This document shows positions 50,036-62,275 of a stretch of DNA of 64,000 bases, piece after piece (position 1 is the stretch's first letter; every line of letters starts with the position of its first letter). A program made the translations under genes and the position numbers. The notes beneath the pieces were generated by a model. It was not told where the DNA came from and searched no databases. It saw only the letters and a program-made list of their open reading frames with translations. The DNA is from Anisus vortex (taxonomy: Eukaryota; Mollusca; Gastropoda; Planorbidae), in assembly GCA_949126835.1 (NCBI GenBank), contig OX421500.1, positions 21,861,167 through 21,925,166 on the forward strand, given 5' to 3'.

Positions 50036-50660
50036 AAAGAAGAACATGGTTGATTACAAATCAACAGATGAATATGTAAATATTGCAGGTGACCCCTCAG
50101 AAAGTTTCAAGATCCACTTTTATGTTGTTGCATTAGACTTTAGGATGTTTATGCGGTAAAAGAAAGATTTTCCCAGTTAAATAAAGTATCTGGTGTCTTT
50201 GGATTTTTGTACAACATTCCTGACCTTGAAAACAAGACTACACCAGAGGTTAAGTCGATGTGCAAAAACTTGGGAAAAGCATTAACAATTGAAAAAGACG
50301 AAGGTTTGAATGAATCTGACATTGCTGCTGTACGTCAGTGTTCTGAACTAAGAGCCATTTCTCTTCATCTCCAAGACTCAGTATCAAACCCTGTAGAAGT
50401 CATAAACTACATTTATCAACAGAATTTTGAAAATGGTTTTCCAAATAGGCCATCGTATTTTGCTTACATTGACACTTTCCGTAGCTAGTGCTGAACGAAG
50501 TTTTTCAAAACTTAAGCGAAGCTAAAACTTAAGACTTGGCGGGTCTAGCGACAACTTCTAATTTAAGTGAGATAGCAAGACAGTTAGACTCAAAGGCCCT
50601 CATACAAGAATTTGCTAAGCAGAAAGCAGGAAAAGTAGGCTGCCATTACAATTTTAGTCT
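50036..50660 (+). pseudogene. hAT (TTF/ZMYM-like) transposase C-terminal remnant
   Basis: Across stops and a shift the stretch reads KNMVDYKSTDEYVNIAGDPS, then GFLYNIPDLENKTTPEVKSM, VRQCSELRAISLHLQDSVSN and NYIYQQNFENGFPN. In a shifted frame LTLSVASAERSFSKLKRS follows. SVASAERSFSKLK is the hallmark of the hAT dimerisation region, as in ZMYM/TTF-type domesticated relatives. Several stops and at least two frameshifts make it dead. The longest open piece is 50207-50488. Confidence 0.85.
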
Positions 50661-51029
50661 ATAGGAGTATACAAACTGTAAATCAGTATTTAAAAGTGAC
50701 TTTTGGACCGTAGTTAAGAAAACAATAATTTAATATCAAGCAATAGCCTATCAAGTAGTCTTTGTGTATTTTTTTAAGTGTTATAAAAACCGAAAAAAAA
50801 TATCTAAAATCTAACTGTGAGTTTCGGTTTGTTATTAAGAAAACTGTACATAATGCAATTATAAAACCTATAAACCCAAATACCTAATGTAAAACTGTGT
50901 GTTATGTAAATTTTCTAATAATAATTTATATTTTTAATTATTAATTTATAATACAAAGCCATTGCTACTTTTCATTAAAATGTTTTATTTAGGCCTACAT
51001 TTCACAGTCACCAATCAAAGGTTATAGTT

Positions 51030-51162
51030 ATAAAATAAAATTATTTGTTGGGCTACAACAATTATTAAAAAAAAAACATTTTCGGACCCCGCCAAAGACA
51101 CTTTAATGAGGGCGCAGAATTTGTTTTCGCCTAGGGCGCCAAAAACCCTAGAGCCGTCCCTG
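51030..51162. mobile_element. right terminus of the hAT element
   Basis: The stretch ends CCTAGAGCCGTCCCTG at 51162. Its reverse complement CAGGGACGGCTCTAGG is a typical hAT terminus. It lies 370 bp downstream of the transposase remnant in the expected orientation. No matching left terminus is visible upstream, where the unrelated repeat at 49905 sits. Confidence 0.7.
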
Positions 51163-51259
51163 ATCCACGGGTAAACTATTAGTATTATGAAGTTTAGCAA
51201 TCATTTTTATTAAAGTGTAACATCAAATTATAAATCTCTACTATACAGTTGGGTAGTTT

Positions 51260-51356
51260 CACGTGGTTAGGGCATAGGCCTACTATAGAGTCTAACACAG
51301 TTAGCATAGAACGTGGTTAGGGCATACTATAGAGTCTAACACAGTTAGCATAGAAC
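51260..51356. repeat. approximately 46-50-bp tandem duplication
   Basis: ACGTGGTTAGGGCATA, CTATAGAGTCTAACACAG and TTAGCATAGAAC occur twice in a row; the first copy has an extra GGCCTA. Confidence 0.85.
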
Positions 51357-52560
51357 CAAACATAAATACGAGCAAAGTACTCTGGTATTTATTTCACTGG
51401 TTTAATATTTGAAGTCAAACTTCTTTTAAATGAATACTGTGACAGCTATGCAATCACCAACGCATATTAATGTCATCTTTTCAGCTTAGTAAATTATAAC
51501 ACTCCTTTCTTTTCAATGTGCAATGTTAAGAAATCAAGCATAACAAAACCTACACATATAACATCCATGAAATGTGACCTTTGCATTGAACATTACTTGG
51601 AATTAAATAATCACATCATCTTATTAATTATTGGTTAATTATCGGTTGCTGAATATAATAAATTAAATTAACATTTCTGTAAACCAACTCCTCGTGCTGC
51701 GGTGTTGCGTGGTCTAACAGATGATCGTCCGATTGATATACTCAAAATGTCAAACACAATTCTTCGTAAAAAATACTGCCAACCGTACTTCCCCATCTCA
51801 CTTGAGCTTTAGAGTGGGTGGGCGTTGAGCTGGCCACACATCGCCCTTGCATGTCGCCAGCCTAAATGCATTAAAAAAAACAAAGAATATACTTACATAT
51901 CGCAATGTAAGAAGGTAACTCTGTTCATAGATCATTGGGCAAATAGAATAATAAGTTGATGTATAGTCTTCAATTTCAGCCATTAAAATTACTATCAAAA
52001 CAATGAGTGAGTTTATGTTAGATCGTAAATGTACGTGTAACGTTATCCCACTGCACCGGCATGACTTCACTATCGATTTCATTCATCAGTTCAGTAGGGA
52101 ATAAATAATAAAACAAATTTTTACACTTCCGAGTCCCGCCCTCATCCCCAACTACCGAGTCCCGCCCCCATCCCCCACTACCGAGTCTCCCCTCCCCCAC
52201 AACTGACTAAATCAGTTTCGTCAAATTTTTAATGTGGTACCCGAAGCACCAGAAAAACCTCGCTCCCTGCGGCAATAAAAGAAACAACAACTTAATGGTT
52301 TCTGGTTTCTTGACCAGTTGACCAGTCGACCAGCGTCATGAGAAAACATTTACAAATCCACCGCAGCACCGCCATTGCACTGAAATATGCGCATGTAAAA
52401 GAAGACAACGTAAAGACTTTTGAAATCCCAAGGTACGTTTCTGAATTCATCTGTTGTAATTGTAAAAGTGGCTCTTTCATGTATTAGAAGGTTCGTAAGA
52501 ATCGAAGAATCGTATACCTTAAAGAATTTGTTGTGTGTGTAAAAAAACAAACAACTATAG
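51357..52560. other. intergenic, mostly unrecognised
   Basis: A weak SINE-body-like stretch (GGCGTTGAGCTGGCCACACA) lies near 51820-51860. A CCGAGTCCCGCC motif occurs in three imperfect copies at 52129-52200. No gene is supported. Confidence 0.45.
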
Positions 52561-52892
52561 CAGGGGTCGAGAACCTTTTTGTCTTATAGAGCCATGTACA
52601 CCACATATTTTGAAAAGTAATTCTGTGAGAGCCACACAATATGTTAAAAATGTGTGCATTTTGTGTAATTTCAACACTAAAAGTACAATAATTATGTCTC
52701 TGAATTCTTCTGATGCTGAGCTGCAGTAGACTTTTAGCTCATGTGTAGAATGAAATATTGATATGCAATTAATATGTAGATCAAAATGTCTCAAAACATA
52801 TTTTTTTAAATAATCGAACATTTTTCTGCGAGCTAGATGCAGCCATCAAAAGAGCCACATCTGGCTCGCGAGCCATGGGTTCCAAACCCATG
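52561..52892. mobile_element. 332-bp hAT-type MITE
   Basis: The left end CAGGGGTCGAGAACC and the right end GGGTTCCAAACCCATG are imperfect inverted repeats. The subterminal AGAGCCACATCTGGCTCGCG is typical of hAT MITEs. The flanks AACTATAG and AACTCTAC match at 6 of 8. The short open frames inside are not genes. Confidence 0.72.
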
Positions 52893-52990
52893 AACTCTAC
52901 GCTCATCTCTTTGGTTGTACGAGGATGACGATTGTATAAGCCAGTATTTCTCAAATTGGATTCCGCTTTCAAAAGGGCATGCATAGTGAT

Positions 52991-53088
52991 ATTTAGATGG
53001 CACCCCCAAATAGCAATGCAGAGTTATATTTAGATGGCACCCCCAAATAGCAATGCAGAGTTATATTTAGATGGCACCCCCAAATAGC
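52991..53088. repeat. 37-bp tandem repeat, about 2.7 copies
   Basis: The unit starts ATTTAGATGGCACCCCCAAA and repeats every 37 bp. Confidence 0.92.
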
Positions 53089-53109
53089 AAGTCTTCTACA
53101 AGAAATTGA

Positions 53110-53200
53110 GTGCTAGAGCAAGATTAATTTTGGCCTTATATGCACGCTGAATGAATCAGAAATCCCACTTAAGCACACTATTATCAAAAGTTAGCCGACC
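53110..53200. mobile_element. hAT-type MITE, right end only
   Basis: GCACGCTGAATGA, AAGCACACTATTATCAAAAG and TTAGCCGACCTCTT match the MITE ends at 7650-7733 and 46450-46519 with mutations. Confidence 0.6.
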
Positions 53201-53566
53201 TCTTCTATAGAGGACCGCTAAACTCTTTTCAGTAGAACCGTGAATTGGTTAATTTCTCTGAGATAAATATCCAGAAATAATAGGAACAATAGATAAAGCC
53301 TACACATTATTTTCAAAATTATTTTATCTCTCACAGACTTAATTTAACAGATTATATTTGTCCTTCTGAAAGTCTGTGTTTAGAAAGAAGAAATCAGACA
53401 ATACCGGCATACAATATTTTCTGTACATCTGTACATTGTGTTCAGTGTGATTAGTATTTACGGCTTCGTGCAAACTTTAGTTTTACATTTTACACTTATT
53501 TATAAATTACTTAAATAATGGAGCACCAAAAGAATTTAGTGCTAAGTTCTCATTTAGGTCTTAATT

Positions 53567-53966
53567 CGGCCCTGGGTATAGCACAGCACTATTCATCGTT
53601 AGCCATCGGCCCTGGGTATAGCACAGCACTATTCATCGTTAGCCATCGGCCCTGGGTATAGCACAGCACTATTCATCGTTAGCCATCGGCCCTGGGTATA
53701 GCACAGCACTATTCATCGTTAGCCATCGGCCCTGGGTATAGCACAGCACTATTCATCGTTAGCCATCGGCCCTGTGTATAGCACTGCACTATTCATCGTT
53801 AGCCATCGGCCCTGGGTATAGCACAGCACTATTCATCGTTAGCCATCGGCCCTCGGTATAGCACAGCACTATTCATCGTTAGCCATCGGCCCTGGGTATA
53901 GCACAGCACTATTCATCGTTAGCCATCGGCCCTGGGTATAGCACTGCACTATTCATCGTTAGCCAT
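53567..53966. repeat. 40-bp minisatellite, 10 copies
   Basis: The unit includes CGGCCCTGGGTATAGCACAG and CACTATTCATCGTTAGCCAT. It repeats exactly every 40 bp with a handful of substitutions. Confidence 0.97.
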
Positions 53967-54631
53967 AATGGTGAAAAACATGTCTGATGGGCTGGTAAAT
54001 TGGAAATTGAAAGATTTGACAAATAATGGGAAGACAATACATAGTCCTATTCGTAAGGAATTGTGCTACAGTAATTTTGGGATTGATATGGCACTTTCCT
54101 ATCTCGATGTTGGAAAGATGGCTTTAAGGGTGCTGATGCCACGTGCAACAAGCTATCAAAACCAAAACCAGAAACTGATTAAATACGCAATATGACGTGA
54201 CATTTGTCCTGGCCAAACAAATCCAAACACAGGAGGACTGGTTGGGATCAAGTAAATTCACTTATCCCATTGAAATTTAATTAAAATGTATAATTGTTTA
54301 ACTAATTATTATTTAAAAAAAACTGTTTCATTAAGAATTGCAGCCTATTGGTAATGCTTTTAATTGGTACTTGATTTTTAAATTGCTGCGAGACATCAAA
54401 AATATTTCTAAGCGACTACCAGGCAAGAAATCCTTTTAAATTTAGAGAACCACGTGGTATAAGCAGAAGTGAGAGGCGTCTTTCATAAACTAGCTTTTAC
54501 TTAGACATTTTAACACATTTCTTTCTCTGAGTGCTTATATTCCACAAGTGTGACTAAAAGTTTACCATATCGAACCAAATGTTTCCAACCAGACTTCATT
54601 AAAAAAATGTCGTTAAACTGAAAAAAATTAA
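53967..54631. other. intergenic; unrecognised 75-codon frame at 53968-54195
   Basis: A plus-strand frame begins directly at the edge of the 40-bp array (MVKNMSDGLVNWKLKDLTNN). Its composition is protein-like, but no family, splice sites or upstream signals are visible, so I do not call it a gene. Confidence 0.35.
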
Positions 54632-55892
54632 ATTTGTAGCTATAACATAAAGTAAACCAAATTTGCAGCTATAAAATAAAGTAAACTAAACTTGTAGCTA
54701 TAAAATAAAGTAAGCTAAACTTGTAGCTATAAAATAAAGTAAACTAAACTTGTAGCTATAAAATAAAGTAAACTAAACTTGTAGCTATAAAATAAAGTAA
54801 GTTAAGCTTGTAGCTATAAAATAAAGTAAACTAAATTTGTAGCTATAAAATTAAGCAAACTAAACTTGTAGCAATAAAATAAAGTAAACTAAACTTGTAG
54901 CTATAAAATAAAGAAAGCTAAACTTGTAGCTATAAAATAAAGAAAGCTAAACTTGTAGCTATAATATAAAGTAAGATAAACTTGTAGCTATAAAATAAAG
55001 AAAGCTAAACTTGTAGCTATAGAATGAAGAAAGCTAAACTTGTAGCTATAAAATAAAGAAAGCTAAACTTGTAGCTATAGAATAAAGAAAGCTAAACTTG
55101 TAGCTATAAAATAAAGTGAGATAAACTTGTAGCTATAAAATAAAGTAAGATAAACTTGTAGCTATAAAATAAAGTAAGATAAACTTGTAGCTATAAAATA
55201 AAGTAAGCTAAACTTGTAGCTATAAAATAAAGTAAACTAAATTTGTAGCTATAAAATTAAGCAAACTGAACTTGTAGCAATAAAATAAAGTAAACTAAAC
55301 TTGTAGCTATAAAATAAAGAAAGCTAAACTTGTAGCTATAAAATAAAGAAAGCTAAACTTGTAGCTATAATATAAAGTAAGATAAACTTGTAGCTATAAA
55401 ATAAAGAAAGCTAAACTTGTAGCTATAGAATAAAGAAAGCTAAACTTGTAGCTATAAAATAAAGTAAGATAGACTTGTAGCTATAAAATAAAGTAAGATA
55501 AACTTGTAGCTATAAAATAAAGTGAGATAAACTTGTAGCTATAAAATAAAGTAAGCTAAACTTGTAGCTATAAAATAAAGTAAGATAAACTTGTAGCTAT
55601 AAAATAAAGTGAGATAAACTTGTAGCTATAAAATAAAGTAAGCTAAACTTGTAGCTATAAAATAAAGTGAGATAATCTTGTAGCTATAAAATAAAGTAAG
55701 ATAAACTTGTACCTATAAAAAAAAAGTAAACTAAACTTGTAGCTATAAAAGAAAAAAAAAATGATGAACTTGTAGCTATAAAATAAAGTAAGCTAAACTT
55801 GTAGCTATAAAATAAAGTAAACTAAACTTGTAGCTATAAAATAAAGTAAGCTAAACTTGTAGCTATAAAATAAAGTAAGCTTAGGTTGTAGC
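54632..55892. repeat. 29-bp minisatellite, about 43 copies, with higher-order duplication
   Basis: The unit includes CTTGTAGCTATAAAATAAAG. Variant landmarks such as CTAAATTTGT followed by AAATTAAGCAAAC recur at 54831 and 55237, exactly 406 bp or 14 units apart, and the neighbouring variants match too. This shows block duplication inside the array. Confidence 0.95.
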
Positions 55893-57008
55893 TATGAACT
55901 ATAGCGAAAAATGCTGCTTTAAAAAGTAAGCTAAACAAGGCAGCTAAATATTTAGAAATAAAATAAAGTAAGTTATACCGTAACTATAAAATAATACTAA
56001 ATTTCGGTGATATAAAGTAAGGCCCATTAAATCTAAAAATTTACTTTAAAAATTCGTATTCTTAGTTGTTATGTTAAACGCGCTCTGAGATTACATTATG
56101 TTTGTTGACAGCGATATACACATATTGTTATTATTATTATATTGATAGAAAAACTATTAAAAATAATTTTAAAATAATGCTAAAAAAAAATACAAAAACA
56201 TTTAGCTTTGATAAAAGATTTTTAAGATATCAAAGTTAATGAAAAGAAGATCTGCGTAACGTAACAAAATCTATTCTATAAACTTTTAGAATTGTATGTG
56301 ACTTTTGTGTTAGTTTAATGTAGCATGAAATGTTTTGATTGTAGACCGGAAAGGCGAGTCTTTCAGTTTTCTATATGACAACCATTTGATCTGGTTCCTT
56401 TGCCATATGAGTAGGACCCATGCCGGAATAAGGAAGGACATTGAAAATGATTTAATCAATCAATCAATGAATTTAAGAACAATATCACACTCGTATTATT
56501 TTAAACTCATATCGTCTTGAAAGGAATCAATACCTACCTAATTTTAAATATTTTAAAAACATGCTTTTAGAAAACAAAACATGAAACAAATAGTTTTGTT
56601 TGATTTTTTTCCCGCGTTACTTGTGAAATCCTCCCATTGGTTTAAAATCAAGACAACATGTTAATGGAATCCTTTTAGCTGGAGTTGAATACCTTTTATA
56701 CCATTTAATCAATATATTGAAAAGAAGATTTTAACGATACGCATTAAAACACTAGGCGTCCTATTATACAAAAGCGCAAGTACAAATAATAATTGAGGTT
56801 TTTGTTGAGGTTATATATATATTGTTTTTGTTGTGTTTCTCAATCAATAAGTTTTATAATTCCTTAACATTCATGTTTCCCACACTTACTTTTTATTTCT
56901 TGCTGTCTGAATGTGTATTCACGAGTCCCTTGTTTAAAGGTTCAATTCACTTTCTATTATTGAGCTATTCAACTGATAGAGAATCACGGTATGTTTCAAT
57001 TTTAATTA
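55893..57008. other. AT-rich intergenic, nothing recognised
   Basis: Degenerate remains of the 29-bp unit persist to about 56000. No gene supported. Confidence 0.4.
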
Positions 57009-57361
57009 GTCCAGTGAACCCACTGAACTATAGCTCAATGATTCAACTCTTTTAATTTAGTCCAGTGAACCCATTGAACTATAGCTCAATGATTTAACTC
57101 TTTTATTTTAGTCCAGTGAACCCACTGAACTATAGCTCAATGATTCAACTCTTTTAATTTAGTCCAGTGAACCCACTGAACTATAGCTCAATGATTTAAC
57201 TCTTTTATTTTAGTCCAGTGAACCCACTGAACTATAGCTCAATGATTTAACTCTTTTAATTTAGTCCAGTGAACCAACTGAACTATAGCTCAATGATTCA
57301 ACTCTTTTAATTTAGTCCAGTGAACCCACCGAACTATAGCTCAATGATTTAACTCTTTTAA
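57009..57361. repeat. 51-bp minisatellite (second family), 7 copies
   Basis: The unit includes GTCCAGTGAACCCACTGAAC and TATAGCTCAATGATTCAACT and repeats every 51 bp. Confidence 0.96.
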
Positions 57362-57396
57362 TAAAAAAGTTATTTTATCTATAAGTATGCAGAACA

Positions 57397-57582
57397 CAGT
57401 GGGCCAAGAGGCAGCGTGCTAGAATGGTTATCTGAAGGTCAACGGTTTGAATACCGGTGATGGCTAGAATTTGTTCCCGGGACTGAAGGGCGTCTCTGAG
57501 TCTACCTGAGATACCTAACAGTAGTTGGAAATAGATCAAGGATGCTGAGCATCGTGCTGGTCATACAGTCTTCTAGTATTGC
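57397..57582 (+). mobile_element. tRNA-derived SINE, 3' truncated
   Basis: Head GGGCCAAGAGGCAGCGTGCT, B-box-like ACGGTTTGAATACC, and body GGCGTCTCTGAGTCTACCTG with ATCGTGCTGGTCATACAGTC match the SINE family. The conserved CTGGTGAACGCTGC tail is missing and the sequence passes straight into the direct repeat at 57585. Confidence 0.7.
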
Positions 57583-57584
57583 CC

Positions 57585-57835
57585 TTTTCTTACAAAAACA
57601 ACAAGAGAGAAGCCAAGAAGGAAAAACTCGACTGGCTTATCTCTCATTGAACTGTCATGTGATAACACAATTGTAAATCTCCAACAGATACAATAGAGTT
57701 TTTTTTCCTGACATTGATATTGTCTGTGGTAGTAACGCTTCATTACCATCTGTGACCCAGCTATCAGGCGTAGAGACAATCAGTTGTTGTCTTTTGTCAA
57801 CTTGGCATTCTGTCATTCTGTCATTCTGTCAATTG
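57585..57835 (+). repeat. dispersed repeat copy A (partner at 60170-60395)
   Basis: About 200 bp, including GTCATGTGATAACACAATTG, AATCTCCAACAGATACAATA and TGACATTGATATTGTCTGTG, recur at 60170-60395 in the same orientation. This copy has extra CATTCTGT units at 57808-57829. Confidence 0.88.
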
Positions 57836-60169
57836 TTTATACAATGGGACACGAGAGTCTATCGATAGCTCACCCGGTTGAAAATACAGGAAAAAAATAA
57901 AGCGTTTTTTTTAAAATCTGGTTCTTGAGGATGTCTCTGACTCACCCAGGCGTCATGGCTCTCTGAGATTCTTTGGGGAAGGAAAGAGTGGGAATATATG
58001 CTCGATGTATAATGTGGTCACGTGGACGAAAAAGGTCGAAAAATGATTTTTTTTTTCTTGCATGGTGCGTTTATTAGGATCGTACAAGCATTTTTACTAG
58101 AGTGTAGTACAAAATTTTTTTTAAAGTAGAAACTAAAGGGAAGCCTCTTTCATTATGAAAATAACAAAGAAAGTACACATTCTTTAAACCAGTTCAAATA
58201 AGCTATTGTAGCTCTGTCTTATTTATCCATTTTTTTCATTTTATTTCTATGTTTCTGCATTTAATGAATTTTTAAAATATAAAAAAAACAACAACATATA
58301 CATATATATTATATTTATATATAAATATTTTAGCCAAGACCTTCCAATTAACTAGATAGAAACTGAGCCAGGAGTGAAAGGGTTATACAATCTACTTTAG
58401 AATGTATATACACTTTCCTGCTAATAAAAAATAATTAATGACAGACAGGATATTTCTTACTTTGATGAATTCCCTCCCTTGTCAATTACTGCCCAATTAA
58501 CCAATTCAATAACGCTATATTTGTATTGACAAATATATCATCTATGTACCAATTAGGGTAACATTAATAAAGCCTGCAATGTTGTCTCTCCATACAGATA
58601 AACAATTTCATGTATATATTAAGTTAAATGCTGTTTATATAATTATATATTCCTATGAGTACTACGTTTATGCCCTCGGCCATGGTTTCAGGTTTTTCTT
58701 TGATGTCTGCAAAACAAAAGGAAATCATCTTATCTATTTGTACATTCACGTTTCTTCATTAAGCAAAGTGCAGTTAATTTGTTATTAGTTAAATTACTTA
58801 TCAAATACATTCTGACTAATGCTCACTTTAATGAAATTTTGATCGAAACTTAAAAGCTAATTTCCAAAGTAATTAATTAATTAATTGCTGAGTGTTTTAT
58901 TTTATATGTCGTATGAACTGATTTATGGCTTATTAGAAAGGACTTATGATGTGTTAACCATTATTCAAAATATTTAACAAACATCAGATGCCGAAATGAA
59001 AATAACAATACGCACAAACCTAAACAAACTAGATTTAATTTTTGTAAAGGGTCCTATGTGCAAAAGTGTACCAAAAATGAACAATTAATTAAATTAGCAC
59101 TGCTCAGATCCAATAGACCAATTACAACATGAACAATGGACACGTGGAGACATTCTATCCTTACACATGTTTGAAAAAGATACGTGGCCCAACAATAAAA
59201 CTGAGACTACCGGGACCGGCTGCCACATATTTCTACTCATTCATGCCCGCCAGCCGGTACATAATACATCTCACTAGCTAGTGTAGGTCTAGTTATCATT
59301 GGTCTCTATGGACTTAACGTTTCTGTCTCGGTATTATTGAGGTATCACTATACGGCAAATTATGTTTGGTGTGTTGATTATTATCGACTTACTAGTGGTT
59401 ATGCCCGCCAAAATGACGGAGAAAAGAATGTTTACAATGTGTTTTGTTAAAAGGGAAAGAAAAAATAACTAACACTATTACAATAAAAACTAAGTCAGAA
59501 CGTATCTTTCGGTATTAATTTTTTATTTTAAGCATTTCAAAGGGAGATCATTCTGAAATGGCGCTCAGTTTAGAACATTATCATACGGTGATTAGTAATA
59601 GGTCTATGTTTTTTTTTAATAAACGAATTAAGCAATATTGCTTATATAATAAAAAAAAAATTTGGAGGATGTTTCCAATTTATACTTTGAACTTTTGTGC
59701 CGACTGTTCAAACGTCCTATGATCCTATAGAGAACAAATACATTAAATGAATCATTAAAAAATACATTTACTCTAGGTTACCTTATTTTTTTGCTGCACA
59801 TGTTTTTATATATAGTAGTCATTAGCTGTTTGTAGACCTATTTTCATATATTTTATGTACAATTATTTTTTTTTTACTTAAAATCAAAAGTAGATCTATA
59901 TATTTCTCTGAGAATTGAGAATATATGTTATATTACTCCGATTGGCCGAATAGATTAAGACGGGTAAAAGTGAACTATTATGCAGATTTTAAAATATTGT
60001 AAGTTGATTGAAGATTTGAACCAATATTTCCGCTATATACTTATTACTATTACTAAAGACTTTAATTATGTTTTATGGATATATTTTTTTTAACCTAAGT
60101 TTAATGAAGATTTCATGTAAAATCTGGATATAAACGGATTACACGTCTTCATAGCACCAAACAACAACA
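57836..60169. other. AT-rich intergenic, nothing recognised
   Basis: No gene, tandem array or transposon ends could be supported. Short TA tracts occur near 58297-58330. Confidence 0.4.
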
Positions 60170-60395
60170 ATAATAACAACAACGAAGGAAATAAGAAAAG
60201 AGTGGACTGGCTTATCTCACATTCCACTGTCATGTGATAACACAATTGTAAATCTCCAACAGATACAATAGAGTTTCATTTCCTGACATTGATATTGTCT
60301 GTGGTAGTAACGCTTCATTATCAACTGTGACCCAGCTATCAAGCGTAGAGACATTCAGTTGTTGTCTTTTGTCAACTTGTCATTCTGTCATTCGT
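60170..60395 (+). repeat. dispersed repeat copy B (partner at 57585-57835)
   Basis: This is the second copy of the approximately 200-bp repeat, with roughly 90-95% identity by eye. Both copies begin after an AACAACAA-type tract and end in CATTCTGTCATT. Confidence 0.88.
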
Positions 60396-61699
60396 CAGTT
60401 GTTTTAATTTTACTGAGATCTTAGTGGAAACGAGTTCCGCCCCTTTCTTCCCCTTGTTGCGTGGGGCGGATACTTGTGTTATTTGTCTTGGTCGTTAGAT
60501 CAATGGCTGAAGTAGCGGATGATTTTTTAAACGACTTCAGTTCTATCTTGTTGTTCTGGTCGTAAAAACAAGGTTATTAATTATTTATTGGAGAACGCCG
60601 TGTCCTTGCACGTTTTCTTTCAATGAATTTAAATATTCCGACTATAACATGTATTGACTTACTTGAGAGAAATACAAATAAGTTCATGGTATATTGTGTC
60701 TAACTTTTGTCAAATTTTTCTTCTATTCTATGTATTGAAACATGGCGCTGTGGGTGTTCCATTGGCTTTATAAAACTTTGATTCAACCGCAACTCACTTG
60801 AGTTAAAAAGAAGTAAATGTGACTGGCAGTTGTTCTAACCATACAGCCCCCTTGCATGATATGACCGTAGTTACGTTAAAGCCACACAAATTAAATTGTT
60901 TTGAAAAGGAATGGGTAGGTATATTTTAAAAAAAATATGTATCGAAAACTCAAAATCCTAATATATGGTACAAAACAGTTTTACGACACAAATATTTCCC
61001 AACATTGAAACATTAAACTCTATACATTTGTTGAATATAAAGGCCTACACAGAGTGAATAACAACTTAACGATATATTGTTAAGAATGTTCTTATGGGAA
61101 TCAACTAACTTTGGCGTTATATTGAATGAGCCAGAAAGATAGATACAATGATAGTTTTGTTTTTTAATAAGCGTCACATTATTAATGTAATATGTAATTT
61201 CATGGAGTTATAATTTTTGTCTTACTAAGTAAGTGTATCGTCCGTTGCCTCTCAGCGGAACAAATAAGTCCACCATTAAAAACCTTCACTTCAAGCTAGA
61301 AATTTTTTTTTTGTAAATTAATTATGCTTTTTTTTGTAAAATTTTGTAGAAAACATTATCTTTTATGTTTTATTTTCTAAAACTAATATTTCTATGAATA
61401 AATACTGTATTTAATTTTCGTTCAATGCCAAATTATCTCTGTTTAGGGTTCTTATCGTCTTTGTTTCGACATTTTATAGCAGAATAATTGTTTTAGCTTA
61501 GTGCAGTATATCCTGTATGAAGTTTCAAACCTTTATAAATATATAATACTTACTATATAATCTTGTAAATACTCTACTGCCAATCTATGTAGATGATTAG
61601 TCATCAAAAAACGTAATACAGAACATTTCAAAAATTCTGTCCAATCAAAAGGCTTCTGAATTTTAAATTTCAACGCTGTTTCAATAAAACCATAGACAA
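60396..61699. other. AT-rich intergenic, nothing recognised
   Basis: A possible SINE-body trace lies near 60800-60880 (CATACAGCCCCCTTGCATGA). No gene supported. Confidence 0.4.
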
Positions 61700-61700
61700 A

Positions 61701-61966
61701 CATTACTTTTACATCAAATCATTACTTTTACATCAAATCATTACTTTTACATCAAATCATTACTTTTACATCAAATCATTACTTTTACATCAAATCATTA
61801 CTTTTACATCAAATCATTACTTTTACATCAAATCTCTGGAGGGTTGTTGCGTACTATTATATAGACACACATTACTTTTACATCAAATCTCTGGAGGGTT
61901 GTTGCGTACTATTATATAGACACACATTACTTTTACATCAAATCCCTGGAGGGTTGTTGCGTACTA
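61701..61966. repeat. 19-bp array passing into a 55-bp compound repeat
   Basis: The 19-bp unit CATTACTTTTACATCAAAT repeats 7 times to about 61833. A longer 55-bp unit (CTCTGGAGGGTTGTTGCGTA plus TATATAGACACACATTACTT) that contains the 19-bp core then repeats from 61834, 61889 and 61944. Confidence 0.93.
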
Positions 61967-61994
61967 TTATATATATATATATATGTATATATAT
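61967..61994. repeat. TA microsatellite
   Basis: A short TATATA/TGTATATA tract ends the compound repeat. Confidence 0.85.
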
Positions 61995-62194
61995 TGGATT
62001 AATGTAGTGTAATATATGTCACGTGATATTTTAAGAAACGGACTGCAGATATTTAGTGTTACGAAAAGTTAAGCATTTTTATCTTTATATATAAAGTAGA
62101 TTGTGTGTGTTGATTCCAATCCTTATTGGTTAATTTAAAGACATATGACCTTATTGTCTCATATTTTAATTTAGCGATTTCGCTTTCGGCATAT

Positions 62195-62275
62195 GTCCAC
62201 CCTAGCTGAGTGGTTTGCGCATCTGACTGCCAATGCTGGCAACCTGGGTTCGATTGCCCACTGATAAAGTTTTTT
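62195..62275 (+). mobile_element. tRNA-like SINE head
   Basis: TAGCTGAGTGGTTTGCGCAT (A-box-like) and CCTGGGTTCGATTGCCCA (B-box-like) are spaced as in a tRNA. They are followed by TGATAAAGTTTTTTTTT, a plausible Pol III stop. A tRNA gene is unlikely because the acceptor stem does not pair. Confidence 0.6.

Noticed and set aside
53968..54195. 75-codon gene next to the 40-bp array
   Set aside because: No family, splice site or start context; length is within chance.
62195..62275. Functional tRNA gene
   Set aside because: Box-like motifs are present but I could not pair an acceptor stem; a SINE head is more likely.
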